IMG/VR virus record: IMGVR_UViG_3300034018_001613
Span: 1-35,562 of that record
DNA: 35,562 nucleotides
From: a virus
Strand: one strand, 5' to 3'
Part shown: in pieces, positions 8,295-16,047 of the stretch
How the letters are laid out: the number at the start of each line of letters is the position of its first letter
Position numbering within the stretch: position 1 is the stretch's first letter
Made by a program: the position numbers and the translations under genes
The notes under the pieces: model-generated
What the model was told of the DNA's origin: nothing
What the model saw: only the letters and a program-made list of their open reading frames with translations
Databases searched by the model: none

Positions 8295-9158
8295 ATGAGA
8301 AAATATAACTTCACAAACAAAACATTTTTAGTTACAGGCGGCAGTGGGTTTTTAGGCAAACCACTTGTTAAACGCCTTTTAAACGATGGCGCAAAGGTCC
8401 GTGTTTTATCCAGAAATGAAGGTAAATTAATCGACCTAAAACAATCTTTTCCTTCTATTGAAATATTGACGGGTGATGTTTCGGATCCATTTGAGGTGCG
8501 TCAAGCTATGAAAGGTGTTAACGGAGTATTTCATTTAGCCGCATCAAAACACATTGGCATTGCGGAAAAACAAGTACGTGAATGTATCAAATCAAATACA
8601 CTAGGATCGTTGTACATTTTGGAAGAATCTCTTAACCACGAATTGGAATTCGTAATTGGTATTAGCACCGACAAAGCTGCGCAAGTGTCTGGTGTATATG
8701 GTGCTTCTAAACTATTGATGGAACGATTGTTTAAACAGTTTGAACAACTCAATGCAAATACAGATTATCGTATAGTTCGATATGGTAACGTATTATATTC
8801 AACAGGATCCGTTTTATGCAAATGGCGAGATTTGATCAGCGAAGGTAAAGATTTAATTGTCACTGAACCTGAAGCTACTAGATTCTTTTGGACGGTTGAT
8901 CAAGCAATTGATTTGATTTATAACTGTTTGGAAAACTGCACAGATTCTTCTCCGTATGTTCCAACTATGAAGGGAATGAGCATAGGAAATCTATTGGAAG
9001 CACTTATTCAAAAGTATGCACCAGTTGGCATCCGACCAAATGTTAAAGTTATTGGATTGCAAGCGGGGGAAAATAAACACGAAAAAATTCTTGAAAATGG
9101 TCTATACAGTAACGAAGTTGAACAGTATACCATTGAAGAAATTAAACAACTCATCTAA
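8295..9158 (+). CDS. NAD(P)-dependent nucleotide-sugar SDR, CapD/PseB-like dehydratase/epimerase
   Basis: The 287-residue protein has the extended-SDR motif TGGSGFLG (residues 14-21), a conserved ISTDKAA (123-129) and the catalytic YGASK (Tyr135, Lys139). STDKA followed by YGxSK, and the later TRFFWTVDQA, are hallmarks of the Polysacc_synt_2 group (CapD, PseB, FnlA), which act as UDP-GlcNAc 4,6-dehydratases or 5-epimerases. It is shorter than PseB or FnlA, so the exact reaction is unsure. Together with the DegT aminotransferase two genes downstream it could make a 4-keto-6-deoxy sugar for transamination. A TATAAT at 8284-8289 is too close to the ATG to be a convincing promoter. Confidence 0.82.
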   Translation: MRKYNFTNKTFLVTGGSGFLGKPLVKRLLNDGAKVRVLSRNEGKLIDLKQSFPSIEILTGDVSDPFEVRQAMKGVNGVFHLAASKHIGIAEKQVRECIKSNTLGSLYILEESLNHELEFVIGISTDKAAQVSGVYGASKLLMERLFKQFEQLNANTDYRIVRYGNVLYSTGSVLCKWRDLISEGKDLIVTEPEATRFFWTVDQAIDLIYNCLENCTDSSPYVPTMKGMSIGNLLEALIQKYAPVGIRPNVKVIGLQAGENKHEKILENGLYSNEVEQYTIEEIKQLI

Positions 9159-9973
9159 TGAAAATATTGGTTATAGGTGGAAATAGATTTGTTGGTAAAA
9201 AAGTCGCATATGAGTTAAGTAAATTGGCAAGTGTGAGTGTACTCAATAGATCTGGAACTGGTCCTGATAAAGTTAAAGTAATCAAATGGGATCGTAATGA
9301 ACCATTGACAATTGAAAATGATTATAATGTTATTTTGGATTTCTGCCTTTTCAAACCAACTCAAGCACAACATCTTAAAAATTGGTTAAAACCTAATCAA
9401 AAATATATCTTTATCAGTAGCGCAGCTGCGTATAAAGATGCAAATTGTTTGTCGTATAACGAAGATATGCCTATTGGTGGTTTATCTGGATTTGGCGAAT
9501 ATGGTGTTGAAAAGGCGGACTGTGAGAATATAGTTAAACAAATAGATACTAACTATATGATTATTAGACCGCCCTACATTGTTGGCCACGATTGTCCAAG
9601 ACCCAGAATAAGTTACTATATCAGAAATATAATCAATAATAGACCAGTAGAAGTTGCCGGTGATGGAAATAAATTATTGAGTTTTATATGGGTTAATGAT
9701 ATTGTTAATACACTAGTGGATATGTCTACTACTAATAAATATAATATTAAAGACAGTTATAATATTGTAAATGAAGATGTTTATAGTGCCAAAACTCTAA
9801 TTGAAGAAATAAGTATGTTTTTAAATAAAAAAGCAAATGTCATTAAAAATGGTACTAGTTCTCCATTTATCGATGAACATCTATTGTTATCTCCTTTAAA
9901 ATTAGGAAGAAAGTTTAGTAGCACCAAACAAAATCTACCTGGATTTTTCGATTATATTAAAAATACGTTATGA
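9158..9973 (+). CDS. Extended SDR, NAD-dependent epimerase/dehydratase-like
   Basis: This 271-residue protein starts with a Rossmann motif LVIGGNRFVGKKVA (GGNxFVG, residues 7-13), then ISSAAAY, then YGVEKADCE as the YxxxK catalytic pair (Tyr115, Lys119). IRPPYIVG follows, as in extended SDRs. The GGxRFVG variant is seen in SDRs related to plant CSP41 and some reductases, so the reaction could be 4-keto reduction or epimerisation of the nucleotide sugar made next door. Its first base is the last base of the upstream stop (TAATG), and it ends in an ATGA overlap with the aminotransferase. Confidence 0.78.
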   Translation: MKILVIGGNRFVGKKVAYELSKLASVSVLNRSGTGPDKVKVIKWDRNEPLTIENDYNVILDFCLFKPTQAQHLKNWLKPNQKYIFISSAAAYKDANCLSYNEDMPIGGLSGFGEYGVEKADCENIVKQIDTNYMIIRPPYIVGHDCPRPRISYYIRNIINNRPVEVAGDGNKLLSFIWVNDIVNTLVDMSTTNKYNIKDSYNIVNEDVYSAKTLIEEISMFLNKKANVIKNGTSSPFIDEHLLLSPLKLGRKFSSTKQNLPGFFDYIKNTL

Positions 9974-11112
9974 ATAAATTGTCAAGAACAAAACCTTATA
10001 TCCCCAAAGAAGACCACAAAGAAATATTGGATAGAATTGCGGATATTTTAAATACAGAGTCATTAGTTCAATCAAAGTATGTAGCTGAATTTGAAAATTT
10101 ATTCGCTAAATATTGTGGAACAAAATATGCAGTTGCAACTTGTTCTGGCGGAACGTGTTTGGAAGTAGCTCTAAGAGCATCTGGTTTAGTTGGTAAAAAG
10201 ATTATTGTCCCAACCCAAACGTTTATAGCAAGTGTAAGTGCAATTGTTCGATCCAACAATATACCCGTAATTGTAGATATAGATGAAAACACTCATTGTC
10301 TGAGTGCAGATATAATCGAAAGAAGTTTAGACAAAGATGTAGCCGGTGTAATGTTGGTTCATATGGCAGGATATATCACGCCTGACTATTACAATATTAA
10401 AAAATTATGTGATAAACACGGTCTTTTATTGTTTGAAGATGCTTCTCACGCATTAGGAGCTACTATTGATAATATTCACGCTGGAAACTTAGGATACGCT
10501 GGTTGTTTTTCATTATTTGCTACAAAAATTATAACCACAGGTGAAGGTGGAATAATCACTACCAATGATGAAAAATTTGCAGAAACTTGTAAGACATTGA
10601 GAAATCACGGCGCTGTCAGAAATCCAACACCAGTAAATGGTGTAGATTTTGGTGTAAGTTGTGAATTTATATCATCCAACTATAAAATGACAGAAATGGT
10701 TGCAGCACTTGGTATCAGTCAATTGAAACGGGTTAATGAATTTGTAGAAAAACGAAATGTTATAGCAAAAAGATACAAAGAAAAAATTACAAATCCAAAG
10801 ATTAAATTTATAGACGTTCCAGATAATATAACCAATACTTGGTGGCACTATATTATAGAATTACCAAGGTCTACAACTTTAAATGAAAGATCAGAAATTT
10901 GTAAAAAACTATTCTTAGAATATAACATACCCACAGCAAATGCTTATTGGCCAGCTTGTCATCAACAAAAGGTGTTTGAACCATACACTGTAAATCAAAC
11001 ATATGAATTAGCCGATGGACTTTTATCTAGACATTTATCCATTCCTATGTACGTAGAAATGACTATGGATCAAGTTGATTATGTTGCGGATGTAATTAAT
11101 AAATTTGTATGA
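9970..11112 (+). CDS. DegT/DnrJ/EryC1/StrS-family PLP-dependent sugar aminotransferase
   Basis: This is a full-length member at 380 residues. CSGGTCLEVAL (residues 58-68) matches the phosphate-binding loop, VPTQTFIASVSA the PLP-ring strand, and LFEDASHALGA carries the Asp (157) that pairs with the PLP nitrogen. CFSLFATKIITTGEGG contains the Schiff-base Lys186. The family transfers an amino group, usually from glutamate, to a keto-sugar nucleotide. The two SDRs directly upstream and the WbqC and PIG-L genes downstream fit amino-sugar synthesis. It is joined to both neighbours by ATGA overlaps, so the module is probably translated as a coupled set. Confidence 0.93.
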   Translation: MNKLSRTKPYIPKEDHKEILDRIADILNTESLVQSKYVAEFENLFAKYCGTKYAVATCSGGTCLEVALRASGLVGKKIIVPTQTFIASVSAIVRSNNIPVIVDIDENTHCLSADIIERSLDKDVAGVMLVHMAGYITPDYYNIKKLCDKHGLLLFEDASHALGATIDNIHAGNLGYAGCFSLFATKIITTGEGGIITTNDEKFAETCKTLRNHGAVRNPTPVNGVDFGVSCEFISSNYKMTEMVAALGISQLKRVNEFVEKRNVIAKRYKEKITNPKIKFIDVPDNITNTWWHYIIELPRSTTLNERSEICKKLFLEYNIPTANAYWPACHQQKVFEPYTVNQTYELADGLLSRHLSIPMYVEMTMDQVDYVADVINKFV

Positions 11113-11798
11113 TTGTAAGTATTCATCAGCCAAATTATTTACCGTGGATGGGATTTTTTGATAAAATAGCCAGAAGTGATGTATTTGTTATTTTTGACAA
11201 TGTTCAATTTCCCAGAGGAAAACAACATTTTGGACACAGAAATTTAATTAAGACAGACGGAGAACCTAAATGGTTAACAGTTCCATTAAATGGAAAAAGT
11301 GAATTGAAATCGTTTAATGAAATTGAAATTAATTACAACGGTTGGAGTGATAATCATTTAAACTTAATAAAAAACTTCTACAGAAAGTCAAAATACTTCA
11401 ATGTTTATTATGGCGATTTAGAATCAATTCTTAAAGTTAACTACAAAACGTTGTCAGAATTAAATAGTGCTTTAATTAAATATTTTTTAAATGTGATGGA
11501 TATCAAAACACAGGTTGTATTTTGTTCTGAAATATGTCCCAATGAAGTTTCTGGTGGTGATCGTATAATGTATTTGTTGAAAAAATTAAATGCTACAAAA
11601 TACATTTCTGGTACTGGACCAGGCTCAATGCGATATATCAACGAACAAGAATTTAAAGACAATAATATAGAATTGGTATGGCAACATTATACCCACCCTA
11701 AATACACACAATTATATGGTGACTTTAAACCGTATATGTGTATACTAGATTTATTGTTTAACGAAGGAACAAATAGTAAAAATATAATTTTAAATTAA
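11109..11798 (+). CDS. WbqC-like family protein
   Basis: The 229-residue protein begins VSIHQPNYLPWMGFFDKIA, which is the hallmark of the WbqC-like family (HQPxYLPWxGFF). FVIFDNVQFPRGKQ and the later GGDRIMYLLKKL and YISGTGP segments also fit. WbqC-like proteins occur in O-antigen and other surface-polysaccharide loci, commonly next to DegT aminotransferases, and are thought to help modify amino sugars; their chemistry is not firmly known to me. Here it directly follows the DegT gene with an ATGA overlap and precedes a deacetylase. Confidence 0.88.
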   Translation: MIVSIHQPNYLPWMGFFDKIARSDVFVIFDNVQFPRGKQHFGHRNLIKTDGEPKWLTVPLNGKSELKSFNEIEINYNGWSDNHLNLIKNFYRKSKYFNVYYGDLESILKVNYKTLSELNSALIKYFLNVMDIKTQVVFCSEICPNEVSGGDRIMYLLKKLNATKYISGTGPGSMRYINEQEFKDNNIELVWQHYTHPKYTQLYGDFKPYMCILDLLFNEGTNSKNIILN

Positions 11799-11799
11799 T

Positions 11800-12450
11800 A
11801 TGAAACGTGTAATGGCAATAGGCGCTCATCCTGATGATATTGAATTTGGCTGTGGTGGAACACTATATAACCACAAATTAAAAGGCGATTATGTGGTATA
11901 TGTATGTATGACCAATACAGAATCTGTAGACGGTACCAATGGAATATTATTGAGAACAGCTGAAGAAAATAGATTGGAAACTATTAATGCTGCTACAGTA
12001 TTGCAATGTGACGATGTAGAATTCTTACCATTTAAAGATCTACACATACCATTTAGTTTTGATTCAGTGAGTAAGCTTGAGAGCTTGATCAAAAAACATA
12101 AAATAGATACAATTTATACACATTGGGCAGGAGATGCAAATCAAGATCACATTTCCACATTCAGAACCACAATGGCAGCTGCACGATATATTCCTAATGT
12201 GTTTTGTTATGAACAAATACCAATTTCCAGAATGACAGAAAATCAAATGGACATTAATTATTATGAAAATATAGATAACTCATTTGATAAAAAAATCGAA
12301 GCATCTATGTGTCATAAAAGTCAAATTTCAAAATATGAAAAAGTTGGATTAAATGTAAAATCTAATTTGGAAATATTAGCGAGATTTAGGGGTATACAGG
12401 CTCAATGTAAATATGCAGAATCATTTAAAATACTTAAAATGGTAAATTAA
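11800..12450 (+). CDS. PIG-L family deacetylase
   Basis: The 216-residue product opens VMAIGAHPDDIEFGCGGTL, the zinc-binding (H/A)HPDD motif (residues 9-13) of PIG-L/LmbE hydrolases. THWAGDANQDH supplies a downstream metal-ligand His of the family. PIG-L enzymes remove the N-acetyl group from GlcNAc-type sugars. Beside a DegT aminotransferase and WbqC-like protein, it likely exposes an amine on an amino sugar so that another acyl group can be put there; that step is inference. The length is normal for the family, and the start is one base after the upstream stop. Confidence 0.88.
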   Translation: MKRVMAIGAHPDDIEFGCGGTLYNHKLKGDYVVYVCMTNTESVDGTNGILLRTAEENRLETINAATVLQCDDVEFLPFKDLHIPFSFDSVSKLESLIKKHKIDTIYTHWAGDANQDHISTFRTTMAAARYIPNVFCYEQIPISRMTENQMDINYYENIDNSFDKKIEASMCHKSQISKYEKVGLNVKSNLEILARFRGIQAQCKYAESFKILKMVN

Positions 12451-12452
12451 TT

Positions 12453-13397
12453 ATGATACTCAAAGTGAATCCTGAATTTGGCATCGAACTTGCATTAGCA
12501 ATACCATTTGCATATTGGTTACATCAAAACAATCAATTGGATGGTGTGGTTACTAGCAAAGGAATGAAACCATATTATTTCTTTTGTAATAATGTAAAAG
12601 AAGAATTTTTATCTAGGACAGTAGATAACGACGCTGCTTTGGTCGGAGTACCAAACAATTGGATACATCATAACGCATTATCAATAACAGGCAAAGAATA
12701 TCATCATTTGACTGCCGATGAACAAGAACAGGTTAATGGTGTATTGGATTTTAGTAAATGGATTTGTCCGCCATTCAAAGAATATTATCAAAATGATGAA
12801 TATAAATTTGATAAACCCGTAGTATTTATCACCAACAAATATAATATGGAACACAATGAAATTCCATTGGGTTATTTTAATATTCCATGTTTGTATGAAA
12901 TGTTTGATTATTTTAAAGAAAAGGGATACACTGTAATATACAAACGAGCTACTAATAAAGAAAAAGAATTTACTATAGATCAAAATGAGTATAATTCATT
13001 ACAATTAGGATATCACGATATTAAAGCCAACGTAGAAGGTATAGGCGTTATAACGGATTTTGAATTATGTAAGTATTTTGACAATGTGATATTGATAGAT
13101 GATTTGGTTAAAGAATCAAAGTATAATTACAATGAAACACAATTAAAAATAATGGCAAATTGTAGTAGATTTGTTACAGTTTGTGGCGGAAACTCAATAT
13201 TATCATCACTTTTTGGAGGCACAGTTCTTAGTTATATACATAAGGGAAAAGAATTACGCCCTAATTACTTTGGACCTAATAGTTATTTTCGTAAGCTTTC
13301 AAATGCTAACATCATTCCTGTAATAGACAATAGTGTTGTAAAAACAGGAGTTCACGATTATAGTCAATTGATGGAACAAGTAAAAATACAGTTTTAA
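12453..13397 (+). CDS. Unknown protein, possibly GT-B-like glycosyltransferase
   Basis: No catalytic signature is certain in this 314-residue protein. The C-terminal third has SRFVTVCGGNSILSSLFGG, then a loop with YIHKGKELRPNYFGPNSYF. This resembles the donor-binding half of GT-B enzymes, where a GGNS-type loop follows a hydrophobic strand. The N-terminal half contains NPEFGIELALAIPFAYWL, and FDKPVVFITNKYN lies in the middle. It lies between the deacetylase and a GT2 gene with gaps of only two bases, so a role in the same glycan pathway is likely. An alternative is a scaffold or modifying enzyme of unknown type. Confidence 0.45.
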   Translation: MILKVNPEFGIELALAIPFAYWLHQNNQLDGVVTSKGMKPYYFFCNNVKEEFLSRTVDNDAALVGVPNNWIHHNALSITGKEYHHLTADEQEQVNGVLDFSKWICPPFKEYYQNDEYKFDKPVVFITNKYNMEHNEIPLGYFNIPCLYEMFDYFKEKGYTVIYKRATNKEKEFTIDQNEYNSLQLGYHDIKANVEGIGVITDFELCKYFDNVILIDDLVKESKYNYNETQLKIMANCSRFVTVCGGNSILSSLFGGTVLSYIHKGKELRPNYFGPNSYFRKLSNANIIPVIDNSVVKTGVHDYSQLMEQVKIQF

Positions 13398-13399
13398 AT

Positions 13400-14602
13400 A
13401 TGAAAATTAGTTTTATTCAACCAAGCAGAAACAACCTAAAATATCTTAAATGGAGTTACGAAGCTATTCGTAAAAATTTAAGTCACAAAGAACATGAAAT
13501 CTGTGTTGCGGACGACTTCAGTAATGACGGTACATTGGAATGGTGCAAAGAAACGTCGGAAAAAGATCCACACTTCAAATTTATCCGCAACGAAGGTCCA
13601 ACCAGATTGGGTCATACAATTCTATATGACCGTCTTATAAACGAAGTAGCTACTAACGATGTGGTAATGATCTATCACGCCGATATGTATGCGTGTCCCA
13701 ACTTCGATAAATATATAGAAAAGTATATTCAACCAGGTACCATTGTTAGTCTTACCCGCATCGAACCACCTCTACATCCGCCAGGACCAGAAAAAATTGT
13801 ACAAGCCTTTGGCACAGAGACAGAAGAGTTTAATGAAGCTGGTTTATTGAAATGGTTCAATGATACTCGTCTGACAAGAAAAGACAAAACCACAGAAGGA
13901 ATCTTTGCGCCATGGGCCATTTATAAGAGTGATTTCCAATCTATTGGTGGTCACGATGATCTATACGCACCACAAAGCAAAGAAGACAGTGATATCTTCA
14001 ATAGATTCTTATTAAACGGATATAAATTTATACAAACGTGGGAAGGTTGCGTATATCATATGACGTGTAGAGGTAGTAGATATAATCCTACATTGACTAC
14101 AGTTGGAAAAGAAAGTGACGAATGGTTAGCTCAAAACAACCGCAGTGCTAGAAACTTCATTCGTAAATGGGGACATTTTGTTAAACACAATGATGTTATG
14201 AAGCCAATTGTACCTAACCGTTATGATGTAGGTTTCGTTGTACGTAACTGTGATGAATATAAACTAGCACTTTTGGAACCTTGGTGTGACACAATCTATA
14301 CAGATGTACCATATGACCGTTACATTAACGCTGAACAAAAAAATACAAAGTTTAATCTAACCAAAAAATTAAAGAGATATGAAGATCAAAAGTTGAACGA
14401 TGTTATTATCGAATTTGATGCAACTAAAATATCCAATGATAGCTTTGAATTCTTTAATATGATTCAATTAATGTTAGAAGATAGTGGTCAAGTAGGCACA
14501 CTTGAATATGATATATTCAAACTTAGCATTAATAAGTTAAATACTTATAACAAACAATTGATAGAAATAAAAGACGAATGGTATAATAAAAAATTGTTAT
14601 GA
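13400..14602 (+). CDS. Glycosyltransferase family 2 with C-terminal extension
   Basis: This 400-residue protein has a clear GT2 core: ISFIQPSRNN, the acidic pair in CVADDFSNDGT (Asp38-Asp39), then VVMIYHADMYACPNF with the metal-binding acidic residue at Asp95. APQSKEDSDIFNRFLLNG is the acceptor-side ED motif. About 120 residues after the core (from near residue 280) include VRNCDEYKLALLEPW and an Asp/Asn-rich tail, with no recognised domain. No membrane helices are visible. It is the last large gene of the glycan train and overlaps the start of a 55-residue ORF by ATGA. Confidence 0.85.
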   Translation: MKISFIQPSRNNLKYLKWSYEAIRKNLSHKEHEICVADDFSNDGTLEWCKETSEKDPHFKFIRNEGPTRLGHTILYDRLINEVATNDVVMIYHADMYACPNFDKYIEKYIQPGTIVSLTRIEPPLHPPGPEKIVQAFGTETEEFNEAGLLKWFNDTRLTRKDKTTEGIFAPWAIYKSDFQSIGGHDDLYAPQSKEDSDIFNRFLLNGYKFIQTWEGCVYHMTCRGSRYNPTLTTVGKESDEWLAQNNRSARNFIRKWGHFVKHNDVMKPIVPNRYDVGFVVRNCDEYKLALLEPWCDTIYTDVPYDRYINAEQKNTKFNLTKKLKRYEDQKLNDVIIEFDATKISNDSFEFFNMIQLMLEDSGQVGTLEYDIFKLSINKLNTYNKQLIEIKDEWYNKKLL

Positions 14603-14766
14603 AAAAACTACTTGATCTTTGGAAAAGTTTATTTATAAAATATTTTGATATTAATCAAAATGGCAAATTAGATAAATTTGAATTATTCATAATAATATCA
14701 TTTATATTTATATACAATATATTTTTTCAAATTTTAGGTAACTATATTTACGATCTTATAAAATGA
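14599..14766 (+). CDS. 55-residue membrane protein with an EF-hand calcium-binding loop
   Basis: This short ORF starts in an ATGA overlap with the GT2 gene and ends in another with the next gene, so its boundaries are fixed by both neighbours. Residues 17-28 read DINQNGKLDKFE. This is a textbook EF-hand loop: Asp1, Asn3, Asn5, Gly6, Asp9 and Glu12 in the correct spacing. A hydrophobic stretch follows directly (LFIIISFIFIYNIFF), long enough for one membrane helix. The N-terminus is basic (MKKLLDLWKS). A calcium-responsive membrane peptide is the direct reading. Function is unknown; it could regulate or anchor the glycan enzymes. Confidence 0.75.
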   Translation: MKKLLDLWKSLFIKYFDINQNGKLDKFELFIIISFIFIYNIFFQILGNYIYDLIK

Positions 14767-15140
14767 ACTTAACAGACTACAATATACCAATTATATTCGG
14801 AATAACATTTTTTATGGTTATTTGGTTAAATAGCGATATAGTACAAACGATTGCTAAATTAACAAACACACGGCGTTTATTTAAATTGGACGAATATCAA
14901 TTGTATAAAAGTAGTGTTGATCCAATGGGTACATATCCAAACTTTTTATATTCAGAGTATCCTGGCTATGTTACCAAATTATTAAGCTGTGTTATTTGTT
15001 TATGTTTTTGGACAACTTTATTTAGCATTGTTGTATTGTTATACACACTGAATTATCCACTGCGTTATATAATTATGATTATGCCAGTTAACTATATTTG
15101 CAGTCTGTTATTGTATTTATCAATAAATAAATTGTTATGA
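14763..15140 (+). CDS. Small membrane protein with a CxxCxCFW motif
   Basis: The 125-residue product has about three hydrophobic segments: IPIIFGITFFMVIWL near the N-terminus, a central one including CVICLCFWTTLFSIVVLLY, and a C-terminal one from IIMIMPVNYICSLLLYL. The CxxCxxFW-type motif inside the central helix resembles small phage membrane proteins of the DUF1360 kind, which I recall rather than can prove. It starts by ATGA overlap with the EF-hand ORF and ends by ATGA overlap with the next. The three genes are therefore likely made together and may form a membrane complex. Confidence 0.7.
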   Translation: MNLTDYNIPIIFGITFFMVIWLNSDIVQTIAKLTNTRRLFKLDEYQLYKSSVDPMGTYPNFLYSEYPGYVTKLLSCVICLCFWTTLFSIVVLLYTLNYPLRYIIMIMPVNYICSLLLYLSINKLL

Positions 15141-15418
15141 TTATAGGAAGTTACGTAGCATTTAATAATTTTGTATCAAAAGATAATATTGGCGCATTTG
15201 CTACACTAACAAATTGTATACAAACGTTTGATAAGATCTGTTCGTGTCAGAAGCAAAGAAAATCAATAAAACACGACGAGTGTGATAAAATCTATGTTAA
15301 TTTAGTCAGCACAGTTGTACCGTCATTGGTTGACTATTTTCGTACAAAGACCACAGATGAAGAAATTATATTCTATCATAATGGTCATAATTTAATTACA
15401 AAACTTAAATTGCGTTAA
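15137..15418 (+). CDS. Small protein of unknown function
   Basis: This 93-residue soluble-looking protein is the last gene of the + strand block. It has a Cys-rich segment DKICSCQKQRK followed by HDECDK (three Cys and one His within about 16 residues), which could bind a metal. The rest, including VNLVSTVVPSLVDYF and EIIFYHNGHNLITKL, has no recognised motif. It starts in an ATGA overlap with the membrane protein. Its last 14 bases overlap the end of the dNMP kinase gene on the opposite strand, so the two transcription blocks converge here. Confidence 0.6.
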   Translation: MIIGSYVAFNNFVSKDNIGAFATLTNCIQTFDKICSCQKQRKSIKHDECDKIYVNLVSTVVPSLVDYFRTKTTDEEIIFYHNGHNLITKLKLR

Positions 15419-16046
15419 TAATCTTTAATGATTCAATAACTTTTGCTGTAATATATGGATGATCGTCTAGTAGACATCCGTTTAATTTATCACTATAATC
15501 TTCCCATTCAAAAGCACAGTCAGCTTTTGATTTTACTTTTGGGTCATTTAACATTTCATGATCATTTGCAGCGGAATTATAAATCTTAACAATTTTGTTT
15601 TTACTGAACCGTCTGCCTGAAGGCATTGGTTCCTGTTTAAACTTTGTAATATGCACTAATTTCCCACCTTGTTTATTTTGTAACCAAGTACATTCATCTT
15701 CTGCATATACATCATATCTGATATCTGTAATAAAAATTACATCAGCATTGGACTGTTTGATCTTTTGTTCAATCTTGTTTGTCCAATATTTACCCATTGA
15801 TACTTTTCGCATTACGTCACCATAAGCAACTAATAGCGGTCTAATAATATTCTTTTCTTCGGTGTTCTCTGTAAAAACATCAATTCCAACTTTATTATGG
15901 ATAAGGTCTTTTAGATCGTTTTTTAACTCATATGCCAATGCATACTTTTCAATTTTAGATCCTTGTTTTTCCAAAACGTTTTGAGCAACTCTAGCAAACA
16001 AATCCTTGCCACTACGAGCAAAACCAGATACACCTATAATTTTCAT
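15405..16046 (-). CDS. Deoxynucleoside monophosphate kinase (T4 gp1-like)
   Basis: The 213-residue protein begins KIIGVSGFARSGKDLFA, with P-loop GFARSGKD at residues 8-15. The lid/acceptor side has LLVAYGDVMRKVSMGKYWT, and VIFITDIRYDVYAE follows, as in phage dNMP kinases of the T4 gene 1 type. It phosphorylates dNMPs from degraded host DNA to dNDPs. It should act with NrdA and NrdB in the same strand block to feed phage DNA synthesis. Its 3' end overlaps the convergent + strand gene by 14 bases. The start is an ATG in an A/T-rich, Shine-Dalgarno-less context. Confidence 0.88.
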   Translation of the reverse strand: MKIIGVSGFARSGKDLFARVAQNVLEKQGSKIEKYALAYELKNDLKDLIHNKVGIDVFTENTEEKNIIRPLLVAYGDVMRKVSMGKYWTNKIEQKIKQSNADVIFITDIRYDVYAEDECTWLQNKQGGKLVHITKFKQEPMPSGRRFSKNKIVKIYNSAANDHEMLNDPKVKSKADCAFEWEDYSDKLNGCLLDDHPYITAKVIESLKIINAI

Positions 16047-16047
16047 A

